DNA of 64,000 nucleotides from Hydractinia symbiolongicarpus. Its lineage: Eukaryota > Cnidaria > Hydrozoa > Anthoathecata > Hydractiniidae. The stretch's first letter is position 1. The number at the start of each line of letters is the position of its first letter. The notes below the pieces were generated by a model. That model was given only the letters and a program-made list of their open reading frames with translations. It was not told where the DNA came from and searched no databases. Below are positions 1-12,500 of this stretch, piece by piece. The stretch is from assembly GCF_029227915.1 (NCBI RefSeq), contig NC_079877.1, positions 3,100,001-3,164,000 of the forward strand. The letters run 5' to 3'. The position numbers were made by a program, and so were the translations under genes.

Positions 1-3
1 TCT

Positions 4-3000
4 GGCACTTAAATGAACTGATTTTGGACTGTGACCTTATAAATGTGATAAATGAGCCAATTGGACTCCCACAAATAACATTCCGCTTAATTTGACACGA
101 TTGCTGGAATTCAACGATTACAATGGGCGCTGTGGTAGCGCTTCATTAAAAAATTTAGATAAATAAGTCATATTTACTTTGGGACCAATCCTGGCCGTTA
201 ACACGCGCTGAATAAGTAGGAACAGTTTCAAAAACTACATTTCATTGACTTTCTAGCGCTATCAATCCGTTTGAGTTACGACGGTTGCGTTACATATTCG
301 TACCAACATGTATTTAGCGATATTTTGTCGCTATTACTAGGTTGCATCGCTTTTAACAGTGAAACGAATGACTGTGGGACTTAATTGAACTAATTTTAGA
401 CTGTGACCTTATAAATGTGATAAATGAGCGAATTGGTCTTCAAGGAATAACATTCTTCTCAATTTGACATGATTGCTGGAATTCAGCAATTATGTTAGGC
501 TCTGTGGTAGCGCTTTATTTTAAAATTTAGATAAAAAAGTCTTCTTTTTACTGTCGGACCAATCCTGGCCGTTATCACGCGCTGAATAAGTAGGAACAGT
601 TTCAAAAACTACATTTCATTGACTTTCTAGCGGTATCAATCCGTTTGAGTTACAACGGTTACTAGGTTGTATTGCTTGTAACAGTAAAACGATTGACTGT
701 GGGACTTAATTGAAGTAACTTTGGACTGTGACCTGATAAATGTAATAAATGAGGCAATTTGACTCCAAGAAATAACATTCTTCTTAATTTGACGTGATTG
801 CTGGAATTCAGCGATACCATTAGGCTCTGTGGTAGCGCTTCATTTAAAAATTTAGATAAATAAGTCATTCTTCACTCTCGGACGAATCCTAGCCGTTATC
901 GCCCGCTGAAGAAATAGCGACAGTTTCAAAAACTACAATTCATTGACTTTCTAACGGTATCAGTCCGTTTGAGTTACAACGGTTGCGTCACATATTCGTC
1001 CCCAAATGTATTTAGGGATGTTTTTCTGATATCACTAGGTTGTATCGCTATTACCAGTAAAACGATTGACTGTGGCACTTAAATGAACTGATTTTGGACT
1101 GTGACCTTATAAATGTGATAAATGAGCCAATTGGACTCCCACAAATAACATTCCTCTTAATTTGACACGATTGCTTGGATTCAACGATTACAATGGGCGC
1201 TGTGGTAGCGCTTCATTAAAAAATTTAGATAAATCAGTCATATTTACTGTGGGACCAATCCTGGCCGTTAACACGCGCTGAATATGTAGGAACAGTTTCA
1301 AAAACTACATTTCATTGACTTTCTAGCGGTATCAATCCGTTTGAGTTACGACAGTTGCGTTACATATTCGTACCAACATGTATTTAGCGATATTTTATCG
1401 CTATTACTAGGTTGCATCGGTTTTAACAGTGAAACGATTGACTGTGGGACTTAATTGAACTAATTTTAGACTGTGACCTTATAAATGTGATAAATAAGCG
1501 AATTGGTCTTCAAGGAATAACATTCTTCTCAATTTGACATGATTGCTGGAATTCAGCAATTATGTTAGGCTATGTGTTAGCACTTTATTTAAAAATTTAG
1601 ATAATAAAGTCTTCTTTTTACTGTGGGACCAATCCTGGCTGTTATCGCGCGGTGAATAAGTAGGAACAGTTTCAAAAAATACATTTCATTGACTTTCTAG
1701 CGGTATCAATCCGTTTGAGTTACAACGGTTACTAGGTTGTATTGCCTGTAACAGTAAAACGATTGACTGTGGGACTTAATTGAACTAACTTTGGACTGTG
1801 ACCTGATAAATGTGATAAATGAGCCAATTGGTCTTCAAGGAATAACATTCTTCTCAATTTGACATGATTGCTGGAATTCAGAGATTATGTTAGGCTCTGT
1901 GGTAGCGCTTTATTTAAAAATTTAGATAAAAAAGTCATTTTTTTTACTGTGGGACCAATCCTGGCCGTTATCGCGCGCTGAAGAGATAGGGACAGTTTCA
2001 AAAACTACATTTCAATAAATTTCTAACTGTATCAGTCCGTTTGAGTCACAACAGTTGCGTCACATATAGGTTGTATTACTTGTAACAGTGAAACGATTGT
2101 CTGTGGGAATTAATTGAACTAACTTTGGACTGTGACCTGATAAATGTGATAAATGAGGCAATTGGTCTCCAAGGAAAGACATTCTTCTTAAATTGACATG
2201 ATTGCTGGAATTCAGCGATACCATTAGGCTCTGTGGTAGCGCTTCATTTAAAAATTTAGATAAATATGTCATTCTTCACTCTCGGACGAATCCTAGCCGT
2301 TATTGCCCGCTGAAGAAATAGCGACAGTTTCGAAAACTACAATTCATTAACTTTCTAACGGTATCGGTTCTTTTGATTTACAACGGTTGCGTCACATATT
2401 CGTCCCCAAATGTATTTAGGGATGTTTTTCTGATATCACTAGGTTGTATCGCTTTTAACAGTAAAACGTTTGACTCTGGCACTTAAATGAACTGATTTTG
2501 GACTGTGACCTTATAAATGTGATAAATGAGCCAATTGGACTCCCACAAATAACATTCCTCTTAATTTGACACGATTGCTTGGATTCAACGATTACAATGG
2601 GCGCTGTGGTAGCGCTTCATTAAAAAATTTAGATAAATAAGTCATATTTACTGTGGGACCAATCCTGGCCGTTAACACGCGCTGAATAAGTAGGAACAGT
2701 TTCAAAAACTACATTTCATTGACTTTCTAGCGGTATCAATCCGTTTGAGTTACGACGGTTGCGTTACATATTCGTACCAACATGTATTTAGCGATATTTT
2801 ATCGCTATTACTAGGTTGCATCGCTTTTAACAGTGAAACGATTGACTGTGGGACTTAATTGAACTAATTTTAGACTGTGACCTTATAAATGTGATAAATG
2901 AGCGAATTGGTCTTCAAGGAATAACATTCTTCTCAATTTGACATGATTGCTGGAATTCAGCAATTATGTTAGGCTATGTGTTAGCGCTTTATTTAAAAAT

Positions 3001-3547
3001 TTAGATAAAAAAGTCTTCTTTTTACTGTGGGACCAATCCTGGCCGTTATCGCGCGGTGAATAAGTAGGAACAGTTTCAAAAAATACATTTCAATGACTTT
3101 CTAGCGGTATCAATCCGTTTGAGTTACAACGGTTACTAGGTTGTATTGCCTGTAACAGTAAAACGATTGACTGTGGGACTTAATTGAACTAACTTTGGAC
3201 TGTGACCTGATAAATGTAATAAATGAGGCAATTTGACCCCAAGAAATAACATTCTTCTTAATTTGACGTGATTGCTGGAATTCAGCGATACCATTAGGCT
3301 CTGTGGTAGCGCTTCATTTAAAAATTTAGATAAATATGTCATTCTTCACTCTCGGACGAATCCTAGCCGTTATCGCCCGCTGAAGAAATAGCGACAGTTT
3401 CGAAAACTACAATTCATTGACTTTCTAACGGTATCGGTCCTTTTGATTTACAACGGTTGCGTCACATATTCGTCCCCAAATGTATTTAGGGATGTTTTTC
3501 TGATATCACTAGGTTGTATCGGTTTTAACAGTAAAACGTTTGACTCT
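4..3547 (+). repeat. 3-mer higher-order repeat, about 1,070 bp, with one 4-mer unit
   Basis: The marker GGCACTTAAATGAACTG recurs at 4, 1074, 2478 and 3548, giving units of 1,070, 1,404 and 1,070 bp. Each 3-mer consists of two full monomers of about 373 bp and one 325-bp monomer lacking 49 bp between ACAACGGTT and ACTAGGTTG. The 1,404-bp unit adds a fourth monomer of about 334 bp with a different deletion near 2067. The arithmetic fits: 373+325+373 is about 1,071, and adding 334 gives about 1,405. Confidence 0.88.
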
Positions 3548-6152
3548 GGCACTTAAATGAACTGATTTTGGACTGTGACCTTATAAATGTGATAAATGAG
3601 CCAATTGGACTCCCACAAATAACATTCCTCTTAATTTGACACGATTGCTGGAATTCAACGATTACAATGGGCGCTGTGGTAGCGCTTCATTAAAAAATTT
3701 AGATAAATAAGTCATATTCACTGTGGGACCAATCCTGGCCGTTAACACGCGCTGAATAAGTAAAAACAGTTTCAAAAACTACATTTCATTGACTTTCTAG
3801 CGGTATCAATCCGTTTGAGTTACGACGGTTGCGTTACATATTCGTACCAACATGTATTTAGCGATATTTTATCGCTATTACTAGGTTGCATCGCTTTTAA
3901 CAGTGAAACGATTGACTGTGGGACTTAATTGAACTAATTTTAGACTGTGACCTTATAAATGTGATAAATGAGCCAATTGGTCTTCAAGGAAAAACATTCT
4001 TCTCAATTTGACATGATTGCTGGAATTCAGCAATTAGGTTGCATCGCTTTTAACAGTGAAACGATTGACTGTGGGACTTAATTGAACTGATTTTAGACTG
4101 TGACCTTATAAATGTGATAAATGAGCCAATTGGTCTTCAAGGAATAACATTCTTCTCAATTTGACATGATTGCTGGAATTCAAAGATTATGGTAGGCTCT
4201 GTGGTAGCGCTTTATTTAAAAATTTAGATAAAAAAGTCATTTTTTTTACTGTGGGACCGATCCTGGCCGTTATCGCGCGCTGAAGAGATAGGGACAGTTT
4301 CAAAAACTACATTTCAATAAATTTCTAACTGTATCAGTCCGTTTGAGTCACAAAAGTTGCGTCACATATAGGTTGTATTACTTGTAACAGTGAAACGATT
4401 GTCTGTGGGAATTAATTGAACTAACTTTGGACTGTGACCTGATAAATGTGATAAATGAGGCAATTGGTCTCCAAGGAAAGACATTCTTCTTAAATTGACA
4501 TGATTGCTGGAATTCAGCGATAACATTAGGCTCTGTGGTAACGCTTTATTAAAAAATTTAGATAAAAAAGTCTTTTTTTACTGTGGGACACATCCTGTCC
4601 GTTATCGCGCGCTGAAGAAATAGAGAAAGTTTCAAAAACAACATTTCAATGAGTTTCTAACGGTATCAGTCCGTTTGAGTTACAACGGTTGCGTCACATA
4701 TTCGTCCCCAAATGTATTTATGGATGTTTTTCTGATATTACTATGTTGCATCGCTTTTAACAGTGAAACGATTGACTATGGGACTTAATTCAACTGATTT
4801 TAGACTGTGACCTTATAAATGTGATAAATGAGACAATTGGTCTCCAAGGAATAACATTCTTCTTAATTTTACATGATTGCTGGAATTCAGCGATAACATT
4901 AGGCTCTGTGGTAGCGCTTCATTTAAAAATTTAGATAAATAAGTCATATTTACTGTTGGACCAATCCTGGCCGTTAACACGCGCTGAATAAGTAGGAACA
5001 GTTTCAAAAACTACATTTCATTGACTTTCTAGCGGTATCAATCCGTTTTAGTTACAACGGTTGCGTCACATATTCGTACCAACTTGTACTTAGCGATATT
5101 TTTCCCCTATTACTAGGTTGTTTTGCTTGTAACAGTGAAACGATTGACTGTGGGACTTGATTCAACTAAATTTGGACTGTCACCTTATAAATGTGATAAG
5201 TGAGCCAACTGGACCTCAAAAAATAACATTCTTCTTAATTTGACATGATTGCCGGAACTCGGCGATTACAATGGGCGCTGTGGTAGCGCTTCATTAAAAA
5301 ATTTAGATAAAAAAGTCTTTTTTTTACTGTGGAACTAATCCTGGCCGTTATCGCGCGCTGAAGAAATAGAGAAAGTTTCAAAAACTACATTTCAATAAAT
5401 TTCTAACGGTATCAGTCCGTATGAGTCACAACGGTTGCGTCACATATTCGTCCCCACATGTATTTAGGGATATTTTTTTATATAACTAGGTTGTATTGCT
5501 TGTAACAGTGAAACGATTGACTGTGGGAATTAATTGAACTAACTTTGGACTGTGACCTGATAAAAATGATAAATGAGCCAATTGGACTCCCAGAAATAAC
5601 ATTCATTTTTCTGATATTACTAGGTTGTAACGCTTTTAACAGTGAAACGATTGACTGTGGGACTTATTTAAACTGATTTTGGACTGTGACCTTATAAATG
5701 TGATAAATGAGCCAATTGGACTCCCACAAATAACATTCCTCTTAATTTGACTTGATTGCTGGAATTCAACGATTGCAATGTGCGCTGTGGTAGCGCTTCA
5801 TTTGATCATTTAGATAAATAAGTCATATTTATTGTGGGACCTATCCTGGTCGTTAGCACGCGCTGAATAAATAGGAATAGTTTCAAAAACTACATTTCCT
5901 TGACCTTCTGACGGTATCAATACGTTTGAGTTACAACAGTTGCGTCACATATTCGTCCCCACATGTGTTTATGGATATTTTTCTGATATTACTAGGTTGT
6001 AATGCTTTTAACAGTGAAACGATTGACTGTGGGACTTATTTAAACTGATTTTGGACTGTGACCTTATAAATGTGATAAAAGAGCCAATTGGTCTCCAAGG
6101 AATAACATTCTTCTTAATTTGACATGATTGCTGGAATTCAATGATTACAAAT

Positions 6153-6169
6153 GGCGCTGTGGTAGCGCC
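6153..6169. other. Satellite dyad with 6-bp stem and GTGGT loop
   Basis: GGCGCT, GTGGT, AGCGCC form a perfect 6-bp inverted repeat around a 5-nt spacer. This is one instance of a dyad found in most monomers. The usual form, GGCGCT/AGCGCT, has five Watson-Crick pairs plus one possible G-T pair. Other variants are listed at 13454, 57980, 61333 and 63196. Confidence 0.7.
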
Positions 6170-6528
6170 CCACTTAAAAACTTGATAAATAAGTCATATT
6201 TACTGTGGGACCAATCCTGGACGTTAGCACGCGCCTAATAAATAGAAGCATTTTCAAAAACTACATTTTGCTTGACTTTCTAGCGGTATCAATCCGTTTG
6301 AGTTACAACGGTTGCGTCACATGTTCGTCCCCACTTGTATTTAGTGATGTTATTCTGATATTACTAGGTTGTATCGCTTTTAACAGTGAAACGATTGACT
6401 GTGGCACTTAGATGAACTGATTTTGGACTGTGACCTTATAAATGTGATAAATGAGTCAATTGCACTCCCACAAATAACATTCCTCTTAATTTGACATGAT
6501 TGCTGGAATTCAACGATTGCATCGAAAC

Positions 6529-6977
6529 CGTTGCTCATTTCTTCATGCTACCGACCCCCTGATAACTCAAAATACCTCGACAGAAACTTTGTTTGAAAGA
6601 TTTAACAATATTTTGGATGCGATTACAGCAGAGAACAAAGAAACGATTATGTGCGGGGATTTAACTGCAATTATAAGGTCCCCGGAGACCATTCCGACTT
6701 GAAAGATCTTGTAAAACTGCACGGTTTCAGTCAGTTAATAAAGTCATACACGCGAATAACAAAGAACAGTAAAACACTTATCGATTTGTTCTATACAGCA
6801 AACAAAATAGTAATTACCGATACATTGGTGCACACAAATTCCATAAGTGATCATGGTTTAATTGGCATCAATAGAAAAATGAACTGTAAACGCTATCAAC
6901 CAAGAAGAAAAACGGCGCGTGATTACTCTCGATATAACAAAGAAGACTTACAGAACGAACTTCGTAACATACCTTGA
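6529..6977 (+). pseudogene. TE1 endonuclease domain, C-terminal fragment, frameshifted
   Basis: This is the end of an exonuclease-endonuclease-phosphatase type domain, which nicks target DNA to prime reverse transcription. Three pieces in different frames line up as one protein. The first holds the SCYRPPDNSKYLD motif (about 6550-6590). The second runs through LFERFNNILDAI to CGDL (about 6590-6662). The third runs from CNYK through SKTLIDLFYT to the SISDHGLIG motif (about 6663-6860). A shift near 6590 and a missing base near 6662, inside the GDxN motif, separate them. The N-terminal half with the first catalytic Asn and Glu is absent. The ISDHG motif keeps the catalytic Asp-His pair. The domain cannot be made as one product. 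Confidence 0.85.
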
Positions 6978-9004
6978 GAAAACTGTTTAGCTGTCGATTT
7001 CAACAAAGGCTGGGATTTATTCAAAAATTACGTCACATCTACCATCAACAAACATTCACCACTGAAGGAGAAAAATGTTCGGGGAAAGCCCAGTCCCTGG
7101 TTGACACGAGAAATACGTCAGTTGATGCACACAAGAGATTATCAACTACGCCGCTTCAAACAAACTAGCCTTGATGCTCATTGGGACAATTATAAGAAAC
7201 TCAGAAATACTGTAACAAAAAAGATACGTGCTGCAAAAGCAAACCACATCAGAAATGTATTTAAGCAATCCACTGACAAACCTAGCGACTTCTGGAAGCA
7301 AATCAAAAACTGCTATCCTACTAAGGGTACATGTGCTCCAAGTAAATTTTTCAAAATCAATGGGGAAAATGTATCGAATCCCAAATGTATATCAAATGCA
7401 TTTTGTTCGTTTTTTATGAAAGTCGGATCCAAATTAGTGAACTGTAAAATCATTAATTACACATGGAAAATGTTTGACCATCGGGACCCCCTGAAGGATA
7501 TAAACCGAACTAATGCAACATTTAAGTTTAAAGAATTAACAGTCCGAGAAACATTAAAAATCTTAGAATCGACAAATACATCGAAAGCGGCAGGTCCGGA
7601 CACATCACCTGCACGAATTGCAAAGGATATTGCTCCCGTAATTGCAGCACCACTTACGTTCTTAATAAATGCAAGCTTGTTATCTGGCACCTTTCCAACA
7701 TCAGAGAAAACTGCAAAAATTAACCCTGTGTTTAAAAATAGAGATCGCAGTAATATTGATAATTACCGTCCGATCTCTGTGCTCAACATCCTGTCGAAGA
7801 CCATCGAAAGAGTCGTTTATAACCAACTAGCTGACTACCTGGAAGAAAACTTCTTCCTGAGCAAACACCAGTATGGCTTCCGCCGGAAACGTCGACTAGT
7901 GATGCAGTTACCAAACTTACAAATAACATCCGCGAAAACATGGACAAAGGCAAAGTAACAGGTGCCCTGTTTATGGACCTGAGAAAAGCATTTGACACTG
8001 TTAACCACAGTTGTTTACTTTACAAACTTCCTTACTACGGCATACTTGGTAAAGAGGTTGATTGAATATCTAGCTACTTGTTTCACCAAAGCCAAATCGT
8101 TAACGTTGATGGAGTTCTTTCTGAGAAGGAGTTTGTTACCCATGGTGTACCCCAAGGTTCGATATTGGGACCTCTGCTATTTGTCCTTCTTATAAACGAC
8201 CTTCCGATCCAGCTAAATTACTGCAACGTATTAATGTATGCTGATGACACAGTGATTTATTTTTCACACAAATCGCTAACTGAGATCGAAAAATGTATAA
8301 ACTCAGATGCTGAAAAAGTGTTCAGATGGATGCAAGATAACTGTCTTATCCTAAACACAAAAAAAGGAAAAACAGAATTTGTAACATTTACATCTCGATC
8401 ACGTAACACCCAGATCAATATAACAATCAATAACAATGAAATCCACCAGCCTGCGTTCTACGAATATCTTGGTGTAATCATGGATAGCCATCTAAACATG
8501 AGCTCTCACCTTCAACGAATGTAGAGGCGGGTTAGTTCAAGGCTCAAAATGCTCAAGAAAGTAAGACATAACATTTCACCAATTGTTGCTGAGAAGATAT
8601 TCACGTCAATTATTCAACCTCTAATTTTCTACTGCTACCCTGTTTATGGTGGCATGAGCGATACATGGCGATTGGAATTCGAATCGTTATTTCTGAAAGC
8701 AAAATTCATTGTCAAAAATCGTAAAAAATGGCCAACTTTCACAATACGACTGAAAAGAAAAATTGTTATTGACGTTTTCAAATCGTTACATTTCGAAACT
8801 GATGGGAAATATGTTATGATCAACCACTCGATAAACACTCGAGGAAAGAACTGTTCACTTCGGCTCCCATCAATTAAATCTGAAGCTGGGAGGAAATTAT
8901 CATATTATCAGGGAGCAGTTATTTTTAACTCCCTACCTGTTAGTATTAGGAAAGAAACTAATTTTAATTTATTTAAAAAATTAATAAACAATTATGATTT
9001 TTAA
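6978..9004 (+). pseudogene. TE1 reverse transcriptase, CR1/L2-like, multiply broken
   Basis: The linker and RT domain follow the endonuclease. Visible RT blocks are KAAGPDTSPARIAKD (about 7588-7632), NYRPISVLNILSKTIERVV (about 7760-7818), HQYGFRRKR, FMDLRKAFDTVNH with the first catalytic Asp (about 7970-8008), GVPQGSILGPLLF (about 8145-8183) and the YADD catalytic box at 8237-8248. The C-terminal domain ends in FNSLPVSIRKETNF and stops at 9002-9004. Damage includes a frameshift after about 6977, a frameshift after GFRRKR near 7893, an in-frame TGA near 8062 where Trp is usual, and a TAG at 8522-8524. All catalytic motifs remain, so decay came after insertion. The protein cannot be active. Confidence 0.9.
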
Positions 9005-9020
9005 ACTTTTCTGGTTCATC

Positions 9021-9136
9021 CACGATGTGGGAAGGAACGGTTGACGCCATCGACACAAACAATACAATTTCCACGTCCTCTCACTGCCAAATGTATGGAT
9101 TGTGTGATGGCGTCATCCGTCGTTTCTTACATCGTG
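9021..9136. repeat. Imperfect inverted repeat, about 43-bp arms, at the end of TE1
   Basis: The left arm begins CACGATGTGGGAAGGA and runs through GACGCCATC and ACACAA (9021 to about 9064). The right arm from about 9094 to 9136 is its reverse complement with a few mismatches: TGTGTGATGGCGTC, ATCCGT, TTACATCGTG. The loop is about 30 nt. It could be a 3' untranslated hairpin of TE1 or the remnant of a small unrelated palindromic element. I cannot decide between these from one copy. Confidence 0.7.
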
Positions 9137-9269
9137 TTTCTTGATATACTTGAAAATTTTCCGCACAAAGTCCTTCACAATACTTTTAATTTTGTCATAT
9201 ATGGTTCTCAATTGTTCATTCTCTTAAATTTTTCAATATCCGCGAATTTTACTTCTATCCGTTTAAATC
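9137..9269. other. Unassigned AT-rich sequence
   Basis: About 130 bp between the inverted repeat and the inverted satellite. It matches neither the satellite nor any coding motif I recognise and occurs once in the window. It may be the rest of TE1's 3' end, or foreign sequence captured during the rearrangement that inverted the neighbouring monomer. Confidence 0.5.
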
Positions 9270-9582
9270 TTGTAACTCAAACGGACTGATACCGTTAGAA
9301 ATTCATTGAAATGTAGTTTTTGAAACTGTCTCTATTTCTTCAGCGCGCGATAACGGACAGGATGGGTCCCACAGTAAAAAAAAGACTTTTTATCTAAATT
9401 TCTAAACAAAGCGCTACCACAGAGCCTATTGTTACTGCTGAATTCCAGCAATCATGTCAAATTAAGAGGAATGTTATTTGTGGGAGACCAATTGGCTCAT
9501 TTATCACATTTATAAGGTCACAGTCCAAAATCAGTTTAATTAAGTCCCACAGTCAATCGTTTCACTGTGAAAAGCGATGCAA
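9270..9582 (-). repeat. Inverted satellite segment (about 313 bp)
   Basis: From TTGTAACTCAAACGGACTG to AAAAGCGATGCAA the sequence is the reverse complement of a satellite monomer, including CAGCGCGCGATAACGGA and GGTCACAGTCC. At 9583 the array returns to + orientation with TTCGTCCCCACATG. It is the only minus-orientation satellite found in the window and covers about 84 % of a monomer. It directly follows the TE1-linked unique sequence. Confidence 0.95.
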
Positions 9583-12500
9583 TTCGTCCCCACATGTATT
9601 TAGGAATGTTATTCTAATATTACTAGGTTGTATTTCCGCATTATTTACTAGGTTGTACTTCCACAAATAGCATTCCTCTTAATTTGACATGATTGCTAGA
9701 ATTCAGCGATAACATTAGGCTCTGTGGTAGCGGTTTGATTAAAAATTTAGATAAAAAGTCTTTTTTTTACTGTGGGACCCATCCTGTCCGTTATCGCGCG
9801 TTGAAGAAATAGAGACAGTTTCAAAAACTACATTTCAATGAATTTTTAACGGTATCAGTCCGTTTGAGTTACAACGGTTGCGTGACATATTCGTCCCCAC
9901 ATGTATTTAGGGATGTTATTCTGATATTACTAGGTTTTATCGCTTTTAACAGTGAAACGATTGACTGTGGCAGTTAAATGAACTGAGTTTGGACTGTGAC
10001 CTTATAAAATGTGATAAATGAGTCAATTGCACTCCCACAAATAACATTCCTCTTAATTTGACATGATTGCTGGAATTCAAGGATTAATATTGGCGCTGTG
10101 GTAGCGCTTCATTTAAAAATTTAGATAAATAAGTCAATCTTTACTCTGGGACGAATCCTAGCCGTTATCGCCCGCTGAAGAAATAGCGACAGTTTCAAAA
10201 ACTACATTTCATTGACTTTCTAACGGTATCAATCCACTTCAGTTACAACAGTTTCGTCACATATTCGTACCAACATGTATTTTGCGATATTTTTCTCATA
10301 CTACTAGGTTGCATCGCTTTTAACAGTGAAACGATTGACTGTGGGACTTAATTAAACTGGTTTTCGACTGTGACCTTATAAATGTGATAAATGAGCCAAT
10401 TGGTCTCCAAGGAATAACATTCTTCTTAATTTGACATGAATGCTGGAATTCAGAGATAACATTAGGCTCTGTGGTAGCGCTTTATTTAAAAATTTAGATA
10501 TAAAAGTCTTTTTTTTTACTGTGGGACCCATCCTGTCCCTGATCGCGCGCTGAAGAATTAGAGACTGTTTCAAAAACTACATTTCAATGAATTTCTAACG
10601 GTATCAGTCCGTTTTAGTTACAACGGTTGGGTCACATACTCGTCCCCACATGTATCTAGGGATATTTTTCTGATATTACTAGGTTGTATCGCTTTTAACA
10701 GTGAAACGATTGACTGTGGCAGTTAAATGAACTGATTTTGGACAGTGACCTTCTAAATGTGATAAATGAGCCAATTTGGACTGCCACAAATAAAATTCCT
10801 CTTAATTTGACATGATTGCTGGAATTCAACGATTACAATGGGCGCTGTGGTAGCGCTTCATTTAAAAATTTAGATAAAGAAGTCATTCTTTACTCTGGGA
10901 CGAATCCTAGCCGTTATCGCCCGCCGAAGAAATAGCGTCAGTTTCAAAAACTACATTTCATTGACATTCTAACGGTATCAATCCGCTTTAGTTACAACTG
11001 TTGCGTCACATATTCGTACCAACTTGTATTTAGCGATATTTTTCTCATACTACTACATTGCATCGCTTTTAACAGTGAAACGATTAACTATGGGACTTAA
11101 TTGAACTGATTTTGGACTGTGACCTTAAAAATGTGATAAATGAGCCAATTGGTCTCCAAGGAATAACATTCTTCTCAATTTGACATAATTGCTGGAATTC
11201 AGCGATAACGTTAGGCTCTGTGGTAGCGCTTTATTTAAATATTTACATAAAAAAGTCTTTTTTTGCTGTGGGACCCATCCGGTCCGTTATCGCGCCCTGA
11301 AGAAATAGTGACAGTTTCAAAAACAACATTTCAATGAATTTCTAACGGTATCAGTCCGTTTGAGTTGCAACGGTTGCGTCACATATTCGTCCCCACATGT
11401 ATTTAGGATTATTTATCTGATATTACTAGGTTGTATCGCTTTCAACAGTGAAACGATTGGCTGTAGCACTTAAATGAACTGATTTTGGACTGTGACCTTA
11501 TAAATGTGATAAATGAGCCAATTGGTCTCTAAGGAATAACATTCCTTTTATTTTGACATGATTGCTGGAATTCATTGATTACAATGGGCACTGTGGTAGC
11601 GCCTCACTTAAAAACTTAGATTAATAAGTCATATTTACTGCGGGACCAATCCTGGCCGTTTGCACGCGCTGAACAAATGGGAACAGTTTCAAAAACTACA
11701 TTTCCTTGACTTTCTAGCGGTATCAATCCGTTTGAGTTACAACGGTTGCGTCACATATTCCTACCAACATTTATTTAGGGACATTCTTCTGATATTACTA
11801 GGTTACATCGATTTTAACAGTGAAACGATTGACTGTGGGACTTAATTGAACTAACTTTTGACTGTGACCTGATAAATGTGATAAATGAGACAATTGGAGT
11901 CCTAGAAATAACATTCTTTTTAATTTGACATGATTGCCGCAACTCAGCGATTACACTGGGCGCTGTGGTAGCACTTCATTTAGAAATTTAGATAAATAAG
12001 TCATTCTGTACTGGGGGACCAATCGTAGCCGTTATCGCGCCCTGATGAAATAGCGACAGGTTTAAAAACTACATTTCTTTGATTTAATAACGGTGTGAGT
12101 CCGTTTGAGTTACAACGGTTGCGTCACATCATCGTACTAACATGTTTTTAGCGATATTTTTCTGATATTACTAGGTTGCATCGCTTTTAACAGTGACACG
12201 ATTGACTGTGGGACTTAATTGAACTAACTTTGGACTGTCACCTTTTAAATGTGATACGTCAGCGAACTGGACCCCAAGAATTACACATTCTTCTTAATTT
12301 GACATGATTGCTGGAATTCAGCGACAACATTAGGCTCTGTTGTAGCGCTTTATTTAAAAATTTAGATATAAAAGTCTTTTTCTTACTGTGGGACCCATCC
12401 TGTCCCTTATCGCGGGCTGAAGAATTAGAGACTGTTTCAAAAACTACATTTCAATGAATTTCTAACGGTATCAGTCCGTTTTAGTTACAACGGTTGGGTC

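Larger units (their letters stand above)
1..6520 (+). repeat. Satellite array S1 (about 373-bp monomer)
   Basis: Head-to-tail copies of one monomer. Landmarks recur in fixed order: ACTGTGGGACTTAATTG, ATAAATGTGATAAATGAG, AATTTGACATGATTGC, GCGCTGTGGTAGCGCTTC, ACTGTGGGACCAATCC, ATCGCGCGCTGAAG, TTTGAGTTACAACGG and TTTTAACAGTGAAACG. Full monomers are about 373 bp. Many carry an EcoRI site in GCTGGAATTCA. Several monomers are internally deleted: 49 bp missing at the junction at 660/661, about 40 bp missing near 2067 and 4370, and large deletions at about 4035 (leaving a 153-bp unit) and about 5604. No gene is visible; the short open frames here are chance products of the repeated monomer. Confidence 0.97.
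6521..9020 (+). mobile_element. TE1: 5'-truncated CR1/L2-like non-LTR retrotransposon
   Basis: Non-satellite sequence starts directly after CAACGATTGC of a monomer. It encodes, on the same strand as the satellite, the C-terminal part of an apurinic-type endonuclease and then a complete but broken reverse transcriptase. The start lies inside the endonuclease domain, the usual result of incomplete target-primed reverse transcription. The 3' limit is uncertain: the last coding codon is at 9002-9004 and an inverted repeat begins at 9021. No poly(A) tail, microsatellite tail or target-site duplication can be seen. The right flank is not the continuation of the left-flank monomer, so the locus has been rearranged after or during insertion. 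Confidence 0.88.

Noticed and set aside
662-868. Short open frames of about 60-95 codons repeated through the satellite (also at 2060, 3136, 22003, 33307, 40805, 48989, 61681, 63544)
   Set aside because: They recur with the monomer, lie on both strands, often lack an ATG and have no recognisable domain. A repeated non-coding monomer produces them automatically.
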